A stretch of DNA of 64,000 bases from assembly GCA_030704615.1 (NCBI GenBank), contig CM060731.1, positions 37,262,001-37,326,000 of the forward strand. Direction: 5' to 3'. The notes below the pieces were generated by a model. The model did not search any database, was not told where the DNA came from, and was given only the letters and a program-made list of their open reading frames with translations. The position numbers and the translations under genes are program-made. Position 1 is the first letter of the stretch. Every line of letters begins with the position of its first letter. Below, piece by piece: positions 1-12,300 of this stretch. The DNA comes from Takakia lepidozioides. Its lineage: Eukaryota > Streptophyta > Takakiopsida > Takakiales > Takakiaceae.

Positions 1-933
1 CATATGTCTGCCCTGTCCATTAGCACTCTGTCTGTGCATTCCTCATATTTCCCGCTCTCTCTCTCTCTCTCTCCGGGGTCAGAAGCAGAGAGGAAAGGGA
101 GAGTGCAATTGCCCGTTGTGTGGGCAATCTGAAGACAGTATTCATTTTCTGATACACTGTCCGGGGTTCTCTCACCAAAGAGACGCTCTCTTCAAATCTA
201 TTAAGGGAATTGTGCCTGTACCCCTGTTTACCAACTTTGAAAGTCTCGAGGCTGAGCCAAAAGCCCAGGCCCTCCTGAGGCCTAGTTTTTGGGCAAATCA
301 CACACAGCAGATTGATGCTTGTGTGAAGGGATTTCTAGAGGATATCTGGAAAACCCGGATTAATTCTTTATATGGAGGTAAGTCTTACTAGCAACGTCAG
401 CCCCTGACAGAGGTAGGTTCTGTCCCTTTTGTTCCTTTTGTTCCCGCTCAAACTGGGCACGGGGTCAATGGCCACAAGGCTACGGCAAACAACGTCTTAT
501 GAGTACAATCTCTCCGGGGTCCGTTCAAACTGAGCACGGGGTCAATGGCCACAAGGTTACGGCAAACAACGTCTTATGAGTACATTCTCTCCAGGGTCCA
601 TGGTCGTAAGGCTATGGCAAGGTAATGTTCGCAGGGAACAGCATGAGTACACTTTCTCTCTCTCTCTCTCCACAAGGGCTCTCTCCTGCTAAGCCCAAAG
701 CCCTGGCCGTTCAGGTATAATTGCTTGGCAGCTAGCTTGCACACAGAAGATTGATGCTTGTGTGAAGGGCTTTCTAGAGGAAATCTGGGAAGGCCGAACC
801 AATTGTTTATACAAGCTAAGTCCCACTACTGGAGTGCCCTTACAAAGAAAATGTCTGTTTCCTCTTGTTCTACCCAGACTGGGCGCAGGGTCTATGTCAC
901 AAGGCTACGGCAAACAACTTCTTATGAGTACAT

Positions 934-964
<31 letters not shown>

Positions 965-1015
965 GAGGCGTTCTGCCCTACAGCAAATGTCGTCTTGTGA
1001 GTACAATCTGTGATT
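1..1015 (+). repeat. Tandemly repeated 3' fragments of a non-LTR retrotransposon with CT microsatellites
   Basis: An open stretch at 116-391 reads MCGQSEDSIHFLIHCPGF, a zinc-knuckle-like C-x2-C...H...C pattern as in the C-terminal zf-RVT segment of plant LINEs, and goes on to WANHTQQIDACVKGFLEDIW. A unit containing ACTGGGCACGGGGTCAATGG and ACGGCAAACAACGTCTTATG is repeated at about 445-515, 527-590 and, partly, 595-640. A second, more diverged copy of the coding end lies at about 690-960. CT runs lie at 57-73, 655-672 and 933-964. Related pieces occur at 11200-11290 and 26268-26560. This is read as the 3' end of one dispersed non-LTR family, not a host gene. Confidence 0.55.
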
Positions 1016-1426
1016 GAGGTGGACACAGAAAAAATGTAAAATGGGTCTACGGCTGTCTAGAGGATTCAACGAGGCTTTTAATTCTGACCCCCAGCTTCCC
1101 TTCTGGCACAGTTGCGAAAGACAAGTTCCCACTTACCTCCACTATCACGACATTTTAATAATGTCCTAAGCAGGGTCAGGGTAGGTGGGATCCATAAACA
1201 GGTAGCAATCATGCCAACTTTCAAATGTAAGGGTTGATTTTGACGAAAATTCTAATGGTTTGCAGAAATACAAAAAGGTGTCCTTGAGATCCCAGAAATT
1301 TTGCATCCTTAACAATGAGTCCTTTCTCACATTAGCATATCTATGTCCAAGTAATGGAGCACAAAGTTAATTTTTAAAAGGCATACTTGAGCCAAGACTG
1401 GACTTCGCAGTGAGCACAGAGCTTGC

Positions 1427-4400
1427 CTGATCTTGCTTGACAACAGGAATGCCTTTGCTGAGAAGCATGCGAAGATACACGTCAACTCTGTGGTACGGGA
1501 CACCTGACATGGGGACCTTTTGTTCCAGCAGCTGCCACCCCAAGCATTGTAGACATCAATGTGACAATTTTTTTCTTTTTTCAATCTCCTTAATGGCGTT
1601 GACAACATGACACCTAAAAGTCAGGTCATAGCAAAGCAATTCCATTGCAACAAAGGATCCTGACACCTCCTCAAGCTACAACTGACATCCAAATCTGTCT
1701 TCAGAGCATATGACAAATCCTTTTCCCTTATACTAGAGGATCACCCACTAGTACAAATGGACCAAAGAAGTCAAGTTTACCTTGCCACCATCGACTGCTG
1801 CAAGACGGATGCTGCACACTTCTGCCAGCCGCTCTGCATCTTCAAAAAAGGCCTATGGAGTGACAACAACTGTAAGGCTTGTACTAACTTGCTAGTTGTT
1901 TCTTTATCTGTTAGGCGCTCTTCTTCCCTATAGCTCTTGTGAAGATTAAAAAGTTCGCGCTAGCGCAGGTAGCCCAGTGGTTGTGCCTTGCCAGTGCAGT
2001 ACCCAGGTGATCTAAGGTTCAAAGTGTCCACCTTCCAAAGGAGGGCAGTTCCTTGGTGAAGAGACACTAGAATTTACACTTCCTTCGGGAGGAGTCCCCT
2101 TTCTTTTATTACAAAGTTCCTTTCAAGATGTGATGGAGGCAAGATGTACAATGCCATCCCGGATTTTCTACACTGAATTTGCTTGGTACCACTCAAACTC
2201 CAAGCCATATTTTGAGTAACAATCTTCTTGACAAGGCTGCAAAAAGTCTTCTCTACAAGTGATTTCCAGTTCGTGCCCTTACAACATCTGTCAGACTCAA
2301 AGCAAGTGGTCTAAAGACCTCTTGGTATGCTTGGGTCTCCAATTTCTTTGACCAACATGGCTTGTTCGTTTCATACTGCCAAGAAGGGCTTCGAAGTTCT
2401 TCCAAGCATGACCGTAACAAGCTTATTAGACATGAACTGATGAAACTTCATGTTAGACGTGGAAACCACAGAATCTTACAACAAAACTGCAGCTCTATCT
2501 CCACCTCTTCTCCAAGCATTGCAGAGGTTTGGGGTGGGTTGACACAGCAGGCCAATAGAGACTGGTAGATGACAATCTGGAGTGAGCTGGCGGCTTGTGC
2601 CCGGCTTGCGCTAGAGATGACAGACCGAAGACTGAGACCGTTTTTCGTTTCACTGTCCTCTCTACTATAAGTACTACTGTCTACTCCATGAGAGGCAATC
2701 CCCACAGAGGTCTTTCACTACGAGGACCAGAAATGCTTGGCAGCATATCTACACAAGGCTCTCCACCTTAGAGAATCTTCGACGGTGAAGTTTCTTTCTG
2801 GACTGCTTGTTGAGGGATTTCTTGTATCCTGCTTTTGTTTGTCCAATAAGCTCTTTGACCCATTATAAAGTTTCATTCTTTCTTTTTCCTTCCCTGCAAT
2901 GACATTGAGTAAATCACAGCCATACCTGCATCTGGGCTAGCTAAAGAGCCCTCTACAATCACTCATGGTCAACAACAGCCACAGAATCATGTGTACATTG
3001 TAGTAGGCATCACAGTAGCACTGATGAGAAAAACATCATGATTTCTAGTATTTTGTCAAGGCCAGCCCCAAAGAAGACATCATCATCTCCCCATTCATAC
3101 AACTATAAACCAACCAGCCATTTCCCACACAACTTAGTTTGAGAAACTAGAACACACAACCACCCAGGGCCTGAGAATCGTAAGAGACTTCAATACATGT
3201 GTAGCATGTCTACAACATTTGCTGTCAACAGCACAAACCAAGTCATACCTCGTAAAAATCCCCAACCCTTGAAAGGAGAAGAAATTTGGGTCTTTGCCGC
3301 TTTGTCTCCACATATTGTCTCATCATAGGGCTCAGTAGCGACAAATTCACAGCACTTGTGTGCAGTTGTACCTTCAGACCCTCAATCCTCTCTTCTGAAC
3401 TTGTAGGGTTTAAATCGTTATCCAAGACTGCTCCTTGATTATTAGAGTCTATGTGACTCAAATCCTTGCTCTCTGCTACAATGGGCAGCTGTTCTTCATA
3501 GTCTCCCTCCCTCCGTGCAAGTCCTTTGAGGCTACCAGCAGCTGGTGTTTGGACATCACCCACACCTTGCCGCTTCCCTTTCTTTTTCTTGAAACTGCTT
3601 CCCATAATTAATGGCTGGGGTGTTCCACCACCTTCAGCATGCAACCCAGAATCAACAGCATCGAGTGATTCTACCCAATCCTCTCCGAGATCCTTCAATT
3701 GTGAGGCAATCTCTCCTAGATTCCCGTGAAGTAAAGAAAGAGAACCTTCTGTTTCATAATCACCTGGTGACATGGCAGAGTGGTCATCCTCTAAATTTCT
3801 TCCTTCTACTGAATTGACCAGGTCAGCCATAGCTCGATTTCCACCATCACCTATTCCCTCCTCTAATTGATCAATATCCACAGGGTCAATCCTCCTCATT
3901 TCAATGGAACTCTTTTCATCCTGAAATTCATCGGAACTCTGCAGCAATTGTCCAAACCAAGGGAAGGAAGTTCCTGCTGAGGTGGATGACAGGCCCACCT
4001 CTCCAGCTTTGATGGGACCAATGGCATGCACATGCTCTTCAGAAGCGCCTAAAGTTAAACCAAGAGCATCATCATAGTTTTCTCCATGTTGTCCATCCAC
4101 CAATTCTGTCTTACACTTGCCTTCCAAAATTATACATGAGCCTCCATCAAGATCATGATTATCTCTGGAATTTCCTAACATTGTGCCTCCTGGAGGATTT
4201 TTTTCTAAGACTCTAGTAGCAACAACCTCCCCTTCATCTTCTTCGTCCTCCTTCACCTGTGCTTCAATTAGGATGATGTCATGTTCAGTATAGACCCCCA
4301 TAGACTCCTCCAGGAGTGACTCATCCACTTCCTTTGTAAGAGGGCTTATTCTGTCCTTATCTTCTCTGGATATAAGCTCGGCCTTCAGAACGATGTCTTC

Positions 4401-7400
4401 CGCTTTGAATGCTTGGCTCAAGAGCTCAGAAACTGGCAGCTGAAGGTCCCACATTACCTTTCCAAACACTCTCGCCAGCATGTCTACATCCACTCCAGCA
4501 CGGTGAGCATCCTTCAGCTGGGGCAATTTGTAAAACTGATAGTAGAGATAAGAGAGATTGCAGGGCCTTGTCATACCTGTAACCAAACAAACATGCCCTG
4601 TCAAAAGCTATTGATATCGAACTAGTGTCACTCACAGCTTGCCAAAACTTTCTTCCAGAAGGCCTTTTCACTTCAATTACGACTGAATATCTGCACTACA
4701 GATGGCTACGTTGCATGCCATATTCAAGGCCTTTCACATGGAAGTTCACTAACGTAGCAAAAAATGTGTCATGCTTGATATACTTCCAATGGTATGAGCG
4801 GCTCACCTGTTCTCTTTCTAAGTGCTGCTCTCGCAAGCTCCAGCGAGTCCACAAAGTACCAGTGGGAGGGGACTTGCATTGAGGATTCAAAACACTCCTT
4901 CATAATAAAGGGCACGTCAAACTTTTTCCCATTGTGTGCAACGAGGATGACTGGTCCCTCGCCCTTACGCCGGCCTTCCACAAAGTCTACAAAAATTGCC
5001 ATAACTTCCTTCCATCTGCACAAGAACAAATGTCCATGACCTTGTAGCAGTGTTGGTGATGATATAACATTAAATCTCCTCAGAGCCCCACATAGACTTT
5101 CAAAAGCTTCTCTTCTTGTCTTTTCTAGTTGTTGTGGTTAGGCCATGATAAAGATTTTGTGTTTCCTGCATAAAAATTTCCTTCTCTCTCATAATCAAGG
5201 AGGTCCAACAATCACATAGAAGTTATCCTTCATCCAGACCCACTGTAGATTCAACTCACAGATGAGTGTTTGTGTTGATTCAAGTTTCACCTTGGGATGT
5301 CTTCGCTGTTCACCATTTCAGTAGTTATCTTATGAATCTCTGTAGCTTCCAAAGGCACTGGTTGATCGGGGTTCACAAAAGTTTGAAAAGTGCTGCAATC
5401 TCCGCCTGACAAATCACGGCAAGCAATTTCAATGATCTTGTTGGCAGGTGTCAGGAATCCTGTAGTCTCGAGGTCAAAGACTATAATTGTCGTTTCCCGT
5501 GATGTTTCTAGAGAAGATGCAGGGGGGACTTCTGCTAATAGGCCTTGATCAGCTCTCTCCTTGTCAGACTGTTTGTTGGCGACGGCCTCACCATACAAGA
5601 CAGAGATAACCTTTCCTTCAGTTACACTTGTGGTTTCAGCCTCTGGGCTTCGGTATGCTGCTCCTGCTTCGTCCTCTCCGTTTCTAGACTGTCCATCAGT
5701 GAAACCTATCAAACCATTAGACAATTGTGTGAACGGAGAAACAACAGTCCCATTCCCATCTTTACCTTCAACTACAGTAGTTGTGGGCAAAGGTACTAAT
5801 GTGTCAGTATCCCCGACTGGTGCCCCTTCACACTGGGCTGAAAAACATCTAGTTTGTGCCAGAGTCTTTGAAGTATTTGTAGAGCTGTGGAAATCTACCT
5901 CCCTGGCCTGAGCACTAGGTGGCACTGAGGCTGCCAAGCTCTGAACCCAAGATATTTGCAATCCTTTATGGTACACAGGTATAAGATTAGATCGGTTTCC
6001 TATCCCTGAATTATGAACAGATCTCTGCCCTCTGCGTGTGAGAGCATCCAAGCCGAACCAACTGACCAAGCACCCACTTTGATGGCACCTGAAACAATAG
6101 GTGGAAATTACAAGTCAGAATCTCCAGTCAGATTAGTGTAACGCCAACTAAGTGCAATGCATAACTCTGGCCTTACTTGAAGCAGCCTGGTAACTATGAA
6201 GCTCTTAAAGACTACCGTGAACCTTATAAGCTCCTTCCTTTCCTCCTTGCTTTTTCACTACCTCCATCCTTCTTCTGGCCCCAAACTATGCAGCTGCTCG
6301 TTTGTCAGATATGGCTCTAATCTCTAGCCATTTATAGAACCAGTCCATGGCAACAGAGACAAAATAGAGTCAATGATATGCCAACAGATTTCATTATGCA
6401 TGATCTCAAATCGAAACTGTTTCAGGCTATTACCAAAATACTGCCTCATAAGCTTTCTAGCTGTATGTGAATTGAACTATGCTAAAATCACAATTTTATG
6501 TTTCAGATAGTACCACCAATGACAGTTCACATTTCCTATTTGGAATGCGGAGAAACAGGCCCTTGGCAGACAAATAACAGTGATCATGCAAGGCAAAAAG
6601 TTGGCAGTTTGCCCATGAACTTGTACAAACAGACACTGATCACAAATGTGATGTGACGCTTAAATAAAATTACGCAGTTTCACTCGAGGTGATAATGCAT
6701 GGCTAAGCGCCAAGAATGCACAGTGTCTTGGTATAGTTTCACAATCGTACAATAGTCTTTCGCACTCTCAAAACCAGGTTTTTCATCATGAGCTTTAAGA
6801 TCCACGCCATCAAAAGGAAACTGTTTTTATTTTGGCATTTTGCTCTTCTTGAAATGCTCTTGGATTATACACAGAAGTGTGTGTCTACTACAATTCCTCA
6901 CATCCAGTGTAGCTTTCAGTGAGTCGCTCCTGCCTTGTGTGTACTTTCTCCTTACAATACATTAACCTACAACTAATAATCTGACCTTCGACAATACTGT
7001 CAACGCTTACCTTAACGCTAACTCGACCTATCCTGACTATCTAGACAAATAATCTGACACTTTGCAAGCAAAGTTACTGCCAGCCTTTCATTGCTAAACT
7101 ATGGACAGCGAAAAATTGCAGGATGAGATCAATCAGCCCACCCTTCTTGCCCCCTCTCAAACACACAAAAGACAGTAGCACTTGCCTGAGGTGCCTCTTA
7201 AGCAAAACACATGGGCCACGTCTGAGGACATCAGAACACTCTGTAGGGACAAAACGGAACCCCAGTCCACTGCCCTGTTCCAAACGCGGCACGTATGTCA
7301 AATTCTTCAGACAGCACTGCATTTTTGTCTGAATTGTCAAACCAGCTGAAAGTCTTTCCTGCTTGCAGCCTACAACTCCTGCCACAGATTCAATATGTTG

Positions 7401-7565
7401 GCCCCGAAATCGTCCCCCGAATCCCGTGTCAACTTCGCCTCTTGTAGTCTTCCTGCCAAAGTCGCCACTGCCCGTCCCAGCACCATATCTCAGGCCCATT
7501 TGACTGGTAGCAGCCATTCTGGTTAGAGAAGAAGCAAAGCAATGTCGAGGCCATCTCTGGCTCAT
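1427..7565 (-). CDS. Organelle-type DEDDh exonuclease fused to bacterial-type MutS (5' six exons; continues off the left edge)
   Basis: Exons in transcript order are 7565-7186, 6088-5291, 5015-4807, 4576-3249, 1852-1781 and 1531-1427; they join in frame to 964 codons with no stop, and the 3' end lies outside the window. The N-terminus (MSQRWPRHCFASSLTRMAAT) is basic, Ser/Arg-rich and without acidic residues, as in organelle presequences. Residues about 325-500 carry DEDDh motifs: FDLETTG (about 330), HNGKKFDVPF, and HRAGVDVD with catalytic His near 487 and Asp near 492, as in plant DPD1-type organelle-DNA exonucleases. An acidic linker of about 370 residues with KKKKGKR follows. From about residue 875 the sequence is MutS domain I: MMRQYVETK, LLSRVGDFYE, AFFEDAERLAEV, VPMSGVPYH. 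The GGK and VGDFYE...FFEDA pattern resembles cyanobacterial MutS more than plant MSH1. Two introns use GC donors (after 7186 and after 1427). The long intron 1853-3248 holds a SINE. The exon 1 join and the start at 7565 are less certain than the rest. Confidence 0.8.
1960..2135 (+). mobile_element. tRNA-derived SINE-like element
   Basis: GCGCAGGTAGCCCAGTGG resembles a tRNA A box and TCTAAGGTTCAAAGTG resembles a B box about 40 bases later, followed by a non-tRNA body (CTTCGGGAGGAGTCCCC) and a T-rich end. A cloverleaf does not close, so it is not read as a tRNA gene. It lies in the intron between the fourth and fifth exons of the exonuclease-MutS gene. Confidence 0.5.
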
Positions 7566-9339
7566 TCTCGCATTACCTTGCAACACCGCATTGTCTTAGG
7601 AGGTAAGTTTCTCTGTGACTCTCTCAACATGTTCCATTCCTCTTCAGCTGTCTCCACCAGGGATTGCATCTTGGCCGAAATTTGCTAGTCCTCTCTCCAG
7701 AAATCAAAGACTTACCAAGACCTTCGTTCTAAATTATTTAGAAAGCAGCCAGATCCTCCAACCAGCTTACCGCTGTCAGATTATGGACTGCACGCAAAAG
7801 ACCTTACTTTTTCACATGCTCCACATGATGGGCCGACGTTGGCGTATTTGTGAAAACAATTCCAGCTACAGCCTACTTCTCTTCAACTAAAATGCGAAAG
7901 ACCAGCCTTTAGATAACTATTTCGAAAGAGCAATTTGTAAGAGGCATTGGAAGAGAAAGAGAGAGACGTAACGAAACATCACGGAATGAAACTAATATTT
8001 CCAGAGCTCCGAAACGAATTGCCATCAGACTACTGAGCTGAAACACATCTGAAGACGCGTGTTTTGTTGGAGAGGAAGGTGAGAGTATGGAACAGCGTGG
8101 AATCTAAGACAGTTCAAACTTGTTTGTGACCGCATATCCGGGGCTGGTCCGCAGGATTCCCACTTGACATCATTTGTTTCTAATAACGTGTTCACGCACC
8201 ACATCTCCTGTAACGTGAGGTGCTTGTGTGGTGGTCCCTCTGCATATGAATTCCAGGTTCTCTGGTAAAATAACATGGTACTTCAACTCAAGTTCTTGAA
8301 GCAAACTTTTGATACACCAAGAATGTGGAGAACAATCAGAATTCATCATCACAAGGGAACATTGGATGGGGTGGGATGATTAGCTTCATGTCTAAAACAC
8401 ATCATTGAAAAATGATCACCAACTAAACTTTGCAGTATGGTAATGTAGGTTGAGATCCAAATGATAAGGAGCAAGATTGCAGTCTGAAATATTTTCAATA
8501 AACATTCACACTGCTCAGTCACAATGAAAAGGCCATTCCTGACAGTTGATTGTGAAAGAGTTTGTAGTTCTTTGCACCTCATACTGGCCTTGGCCACAAG
8601 ATTGCGAGAGCAAAACTGTAGCCAAAGGGTCTCTCTCTTCCACTATTTGTTTGACATTGGAGCCCACCGCCCTTTCCAACCAAAAGACTGGTAGACTGGA
8701 TCCATTGACTGGAACCAAAACTAGATTGTTGGCATGCCAGGACAGCTTATCAAGACACATAACATGCGAAAGCATCACTTTTGCCACCCCAGACATCATT
8801 GACATCGGCTGCCGAACTTTGGGACATGAGGGGATAAAGATGCTTTCAAAAAGATCATCTTGGGGGTTCACAAACTCCTTCGAACCCGTGGGTACAACCT
8901 TTCTATAAAGATATCACGAGTAGTTGCTAGGAACAACAGCTTCCTCACATGAATCTTGTTGCCTTCAAATAGCAGAGCAGCGCAGGGGATGATAAAGAGC
9001 CTGCTCCCCAACAAATCGGAACGAAATTGTGTACAAAGATGCTATTGGTCGACCTCACTGTTAATCCGAGGGTGTGCAATCCCTGGCCCAAAAGCCTAAC
9101 CCAACCTAGCTCTGAATCATGCTCCATCTAAAAGCTGAAGCAATGCATTCCGCCCTCCTGTAATTTCGAACAAACTACTGTGTTCTGGAGAGGAGATCCA
9201 GCCAGCAGTGTAACTGCAGGAAACTCTGCAGTATGTTTGACTGACGAACACTGCGCGCAGAGCTCCCATTTCTATATTCGACATGAAAATATGAACCAGA
9301 CACTTTCGGTGCTGTTGCTAGTGCAACACAAGTACCCCA
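7566..9339. other. Spacer between the exonuclease-MutS gene and TOM40, with unrecognised minus-strand open stretches
   Basis: This holds the promoter side of the exonuclease-MutS gene and the 3' flank of TOM40; both genes read leftward. Minus-strand open stretches at 8871-8515, 8597-8349, 8352-8170 and 8276-8025 look protein-like in composition (for example SWHANNLVLVPVNGSSLPVF) but lie in different frames and match no family I know. They could be pieces of an unknown gene or of a decayed mobile element. No promoter elements were recognised with confidence. Confidence 0.3.
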
Positions 9340-12300
9340 TTACTCACCAACGGTCATACCAAACCCAAACTTGTAGTCCTTCTTCCAATGGTCAATCTGC
9401 CAACACAATAGCGGACAGACAAGGGGGTCCACAACCCAGAACCTCATCAGACTTACATTCTGAAACATACGATGTTGAACAGAAAAAACTAGGAAGTTTC
9501 AAGACAGCCAAGCCAGTTAACTATGATCCTCCTCCACGACCTCTTTCTACTCTTGTCATGGCTCTATGTCCATGACAAAGGAAAGAAGGACACTTAACTA
9601 TGATATGAAGCCAGATGCAAATGGCATCTCATCTAATATGAGGTTAAAAGGATAAGGTGACGTATTGAATGACCTCAACAACAAAAGTTCTGAGCTCATG
9701 AGTTGCCTAACTGAGGCTGACACAAACTCAGACTCGTGTCTTCAAATTACCAGACAAAAACTGAGGACAATGGGGACTAATTTGTCACCTCATTTCAAAA
9801 GCATAATATGTTAAGTACAAGTTGCAAGCAGTTTCAGCTAGAAGCGATGATAACGCAAGACATGTGGTTTCATTCACAAATCTACAAAGTGTACAAAGTT
9901 ACCGAAAGGAACCAACTATGAAGAAATGAAGAATCCCTGTTCTGTTTTCGAAGAACTATATACAATATTAAGTTAAATAAAAAAAATACAAGGAAAAAAG
10001 AAAACCCATACATTGGCACAATCAACTACTGGGGTAGGGGGTTCGATGGAAATAGAAAAACTGACCTCTGCAGAGAGCAAAAAGTTGACACCAAGATTCA
10101 GCCTTTCTTCCAAATATGCAGCTATGCATCCATTAGTATCTAACCTTCCCCTCAAGCGGCACTGCACACATCACAATGCCTCCCATTATTAGCAACAGAT
10201 CTGAGGATGGTCAGGCAAGCAAATAAAACACTGCCTTTGCAAAGACAATGTGGGAATAAAGGGCTCATGTGACCTGGGGACTAACCGCAACAAAACTCTG
10301 CAGACTAGGTCACAACATTCAGCTGTAAGTTCCCGACCTATTGGAGGGAAGGTTAACATAGAAAAAAGAAATAACATTGCTCATCAAACGAAATAACCAC
10401 AGAACTTAGGAAAGGAATATTTGTGTACCTCCTGAGGTTTATCTTGCTATTTTTGGAATCCACAGTATATTACCTGGCGAAGCAGATAGTCATAGCCAAC
10501 ACTGGTAGATGCCTCCTTAGTATTCCAGTTATACATAAAATCCGATGCCAGTGATACCTGGAGGCCCACATCATGCACAAACCCTCTACATTACCATCAA
10601 AGTACCCTTTGCAACTCAACCATCACCAACCCTTCCCAACTCTGGCTGCAAGAGTAGCCAAGAAAGTTTCGAGGTTGGGAGAAAATGGATCTCCTTGAAA
10701 GTGTTGGGTGCTGCTGAGGTTTGAGTAGTTACAAGTGCCCTGGGAAAGCAGCTTAACATAGATATTGCAAGTCAGCAATATGACAGTGATCCTGCCATCA
10801 CAGATCTGTACACGACATGACTACCAGATCTGGCGTTGTCAACTAATGTGCTATTTGCAGTTACTGGCCAGAAAGTTAACCTCACATCAGTTATAGCAAT
10901 AGGATTACCTTCGCAAGATCCATGTATTCTCCATCCCCAACAGGAGGCACTACCAACAGGGGGAAGAGGCTCTTTTTGGTGCTGGCTCCAGTTGATTTCA
11001 TCCCTCTCTCTCTCTCTCACAGTGCATTTCAATTCTCTTGTTTCTTTCTTCCTCTTGTCCCATAAGCTCTTTGAGCTTCCAGCGGAAATTATGAAGTACT
11101 ATTTCATTTAATTTCTTATTTCTTTCTTCCTTGTTCCATAAGCTCTTTGGGCTACCCATGGACAGTGTAAATTACCATTTCATTACTCTCTTTCTTTCAT
11201 TCCAGTTTCTCCAGACTGGGCACAGGGTCTATGGTCCCAAGGCTGCGACAAACTGCCGTAAACAGTCTATGGTCTCAGGAGTACATTCTTCTTTTATTCC
11301 TGAAACCCTAAAGAACGACCAACCAGAGCTCCTATTTGCACAAGTATCTACGGAAGCATGTGCCAGTAATAGGTGCCATTACCAAAGCCTCTATTTTACA
11401 CGAAGAGAAATCCACTTTAAAGAGTCCTTTAGAACATAACAAGTAAGTCTCTCTGAATGCACTGAAAAAGGCCTACAGCTGAGAACAGCACTCTTGTGCA
11501 AGTTCAAGAGAGAGGAAAGCACCTTGTCAGAGACTCTTTGCACATAGGTCAAGGACACAATGCCAGTGCTTGCAAATTGCCCTGTTGCTATCTGCATACA
11601 CCACTCTTTTGAGCACAGGAACACAAAAGGAATGAAAGTGTCCAAATAGGGAAATGCAATGTTGAAAGATGTTCGAAGTCTGGACCCAATATCAACACAT
11701 TTTCCTCCAAAAACCTCTCTACCATAGCAAGGACTGTTACACAAATTTACCCACGAAATTCAGACGAAAGGCCAACCATGCTTTTTTGAAGTGATGAAAG
11801 AGTGTGAGAAAGAAAGTGGAACAGGAGGGAATATAGGACACACATACCACTTTATCAGTGTTGTAGCGGGCAGCCAAGCCAATGCCCGACTTCCGCTGAT
11901 GGCCCAACCAAAACCCTTCTCCTCCAAGAGCCAAAGTTGATGTCACACTCTGTACCCAACTCCCTTCTCTCTTGTAAATGAAGATTACTGTTTTGTGATT
12001 TAGAAAAAGGTGCCATACAACTTGAGATAATTAGGTCCACTGCAAAGTGATACCAAGAAAAACCTGCTTTTATTGTACTGTCTGTCAGGGCATGGGATCA
12101 GAAAAGAGAACAGAACTGTCAGAGGAATGAGACACGTTTCAGCATGACAGCAACACTGAACTCCACATTGCAAGTAGTTTACTCAGGAAGGCGAGCAGCA
12201 ATAAGATCAATAGATGGCATGACTTGAGCTACCGTGAAAGATAACAGGCACGGCCTTTGGCATTGGGTACAAACCTGGATGTAGTTCACCCCATAAAACG

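Noticed and set aside
758-1013. Open frames across CT microsatellites
   Set aside because: Runs of Ser-Leu come from the CT repeat and do not indicate coding.
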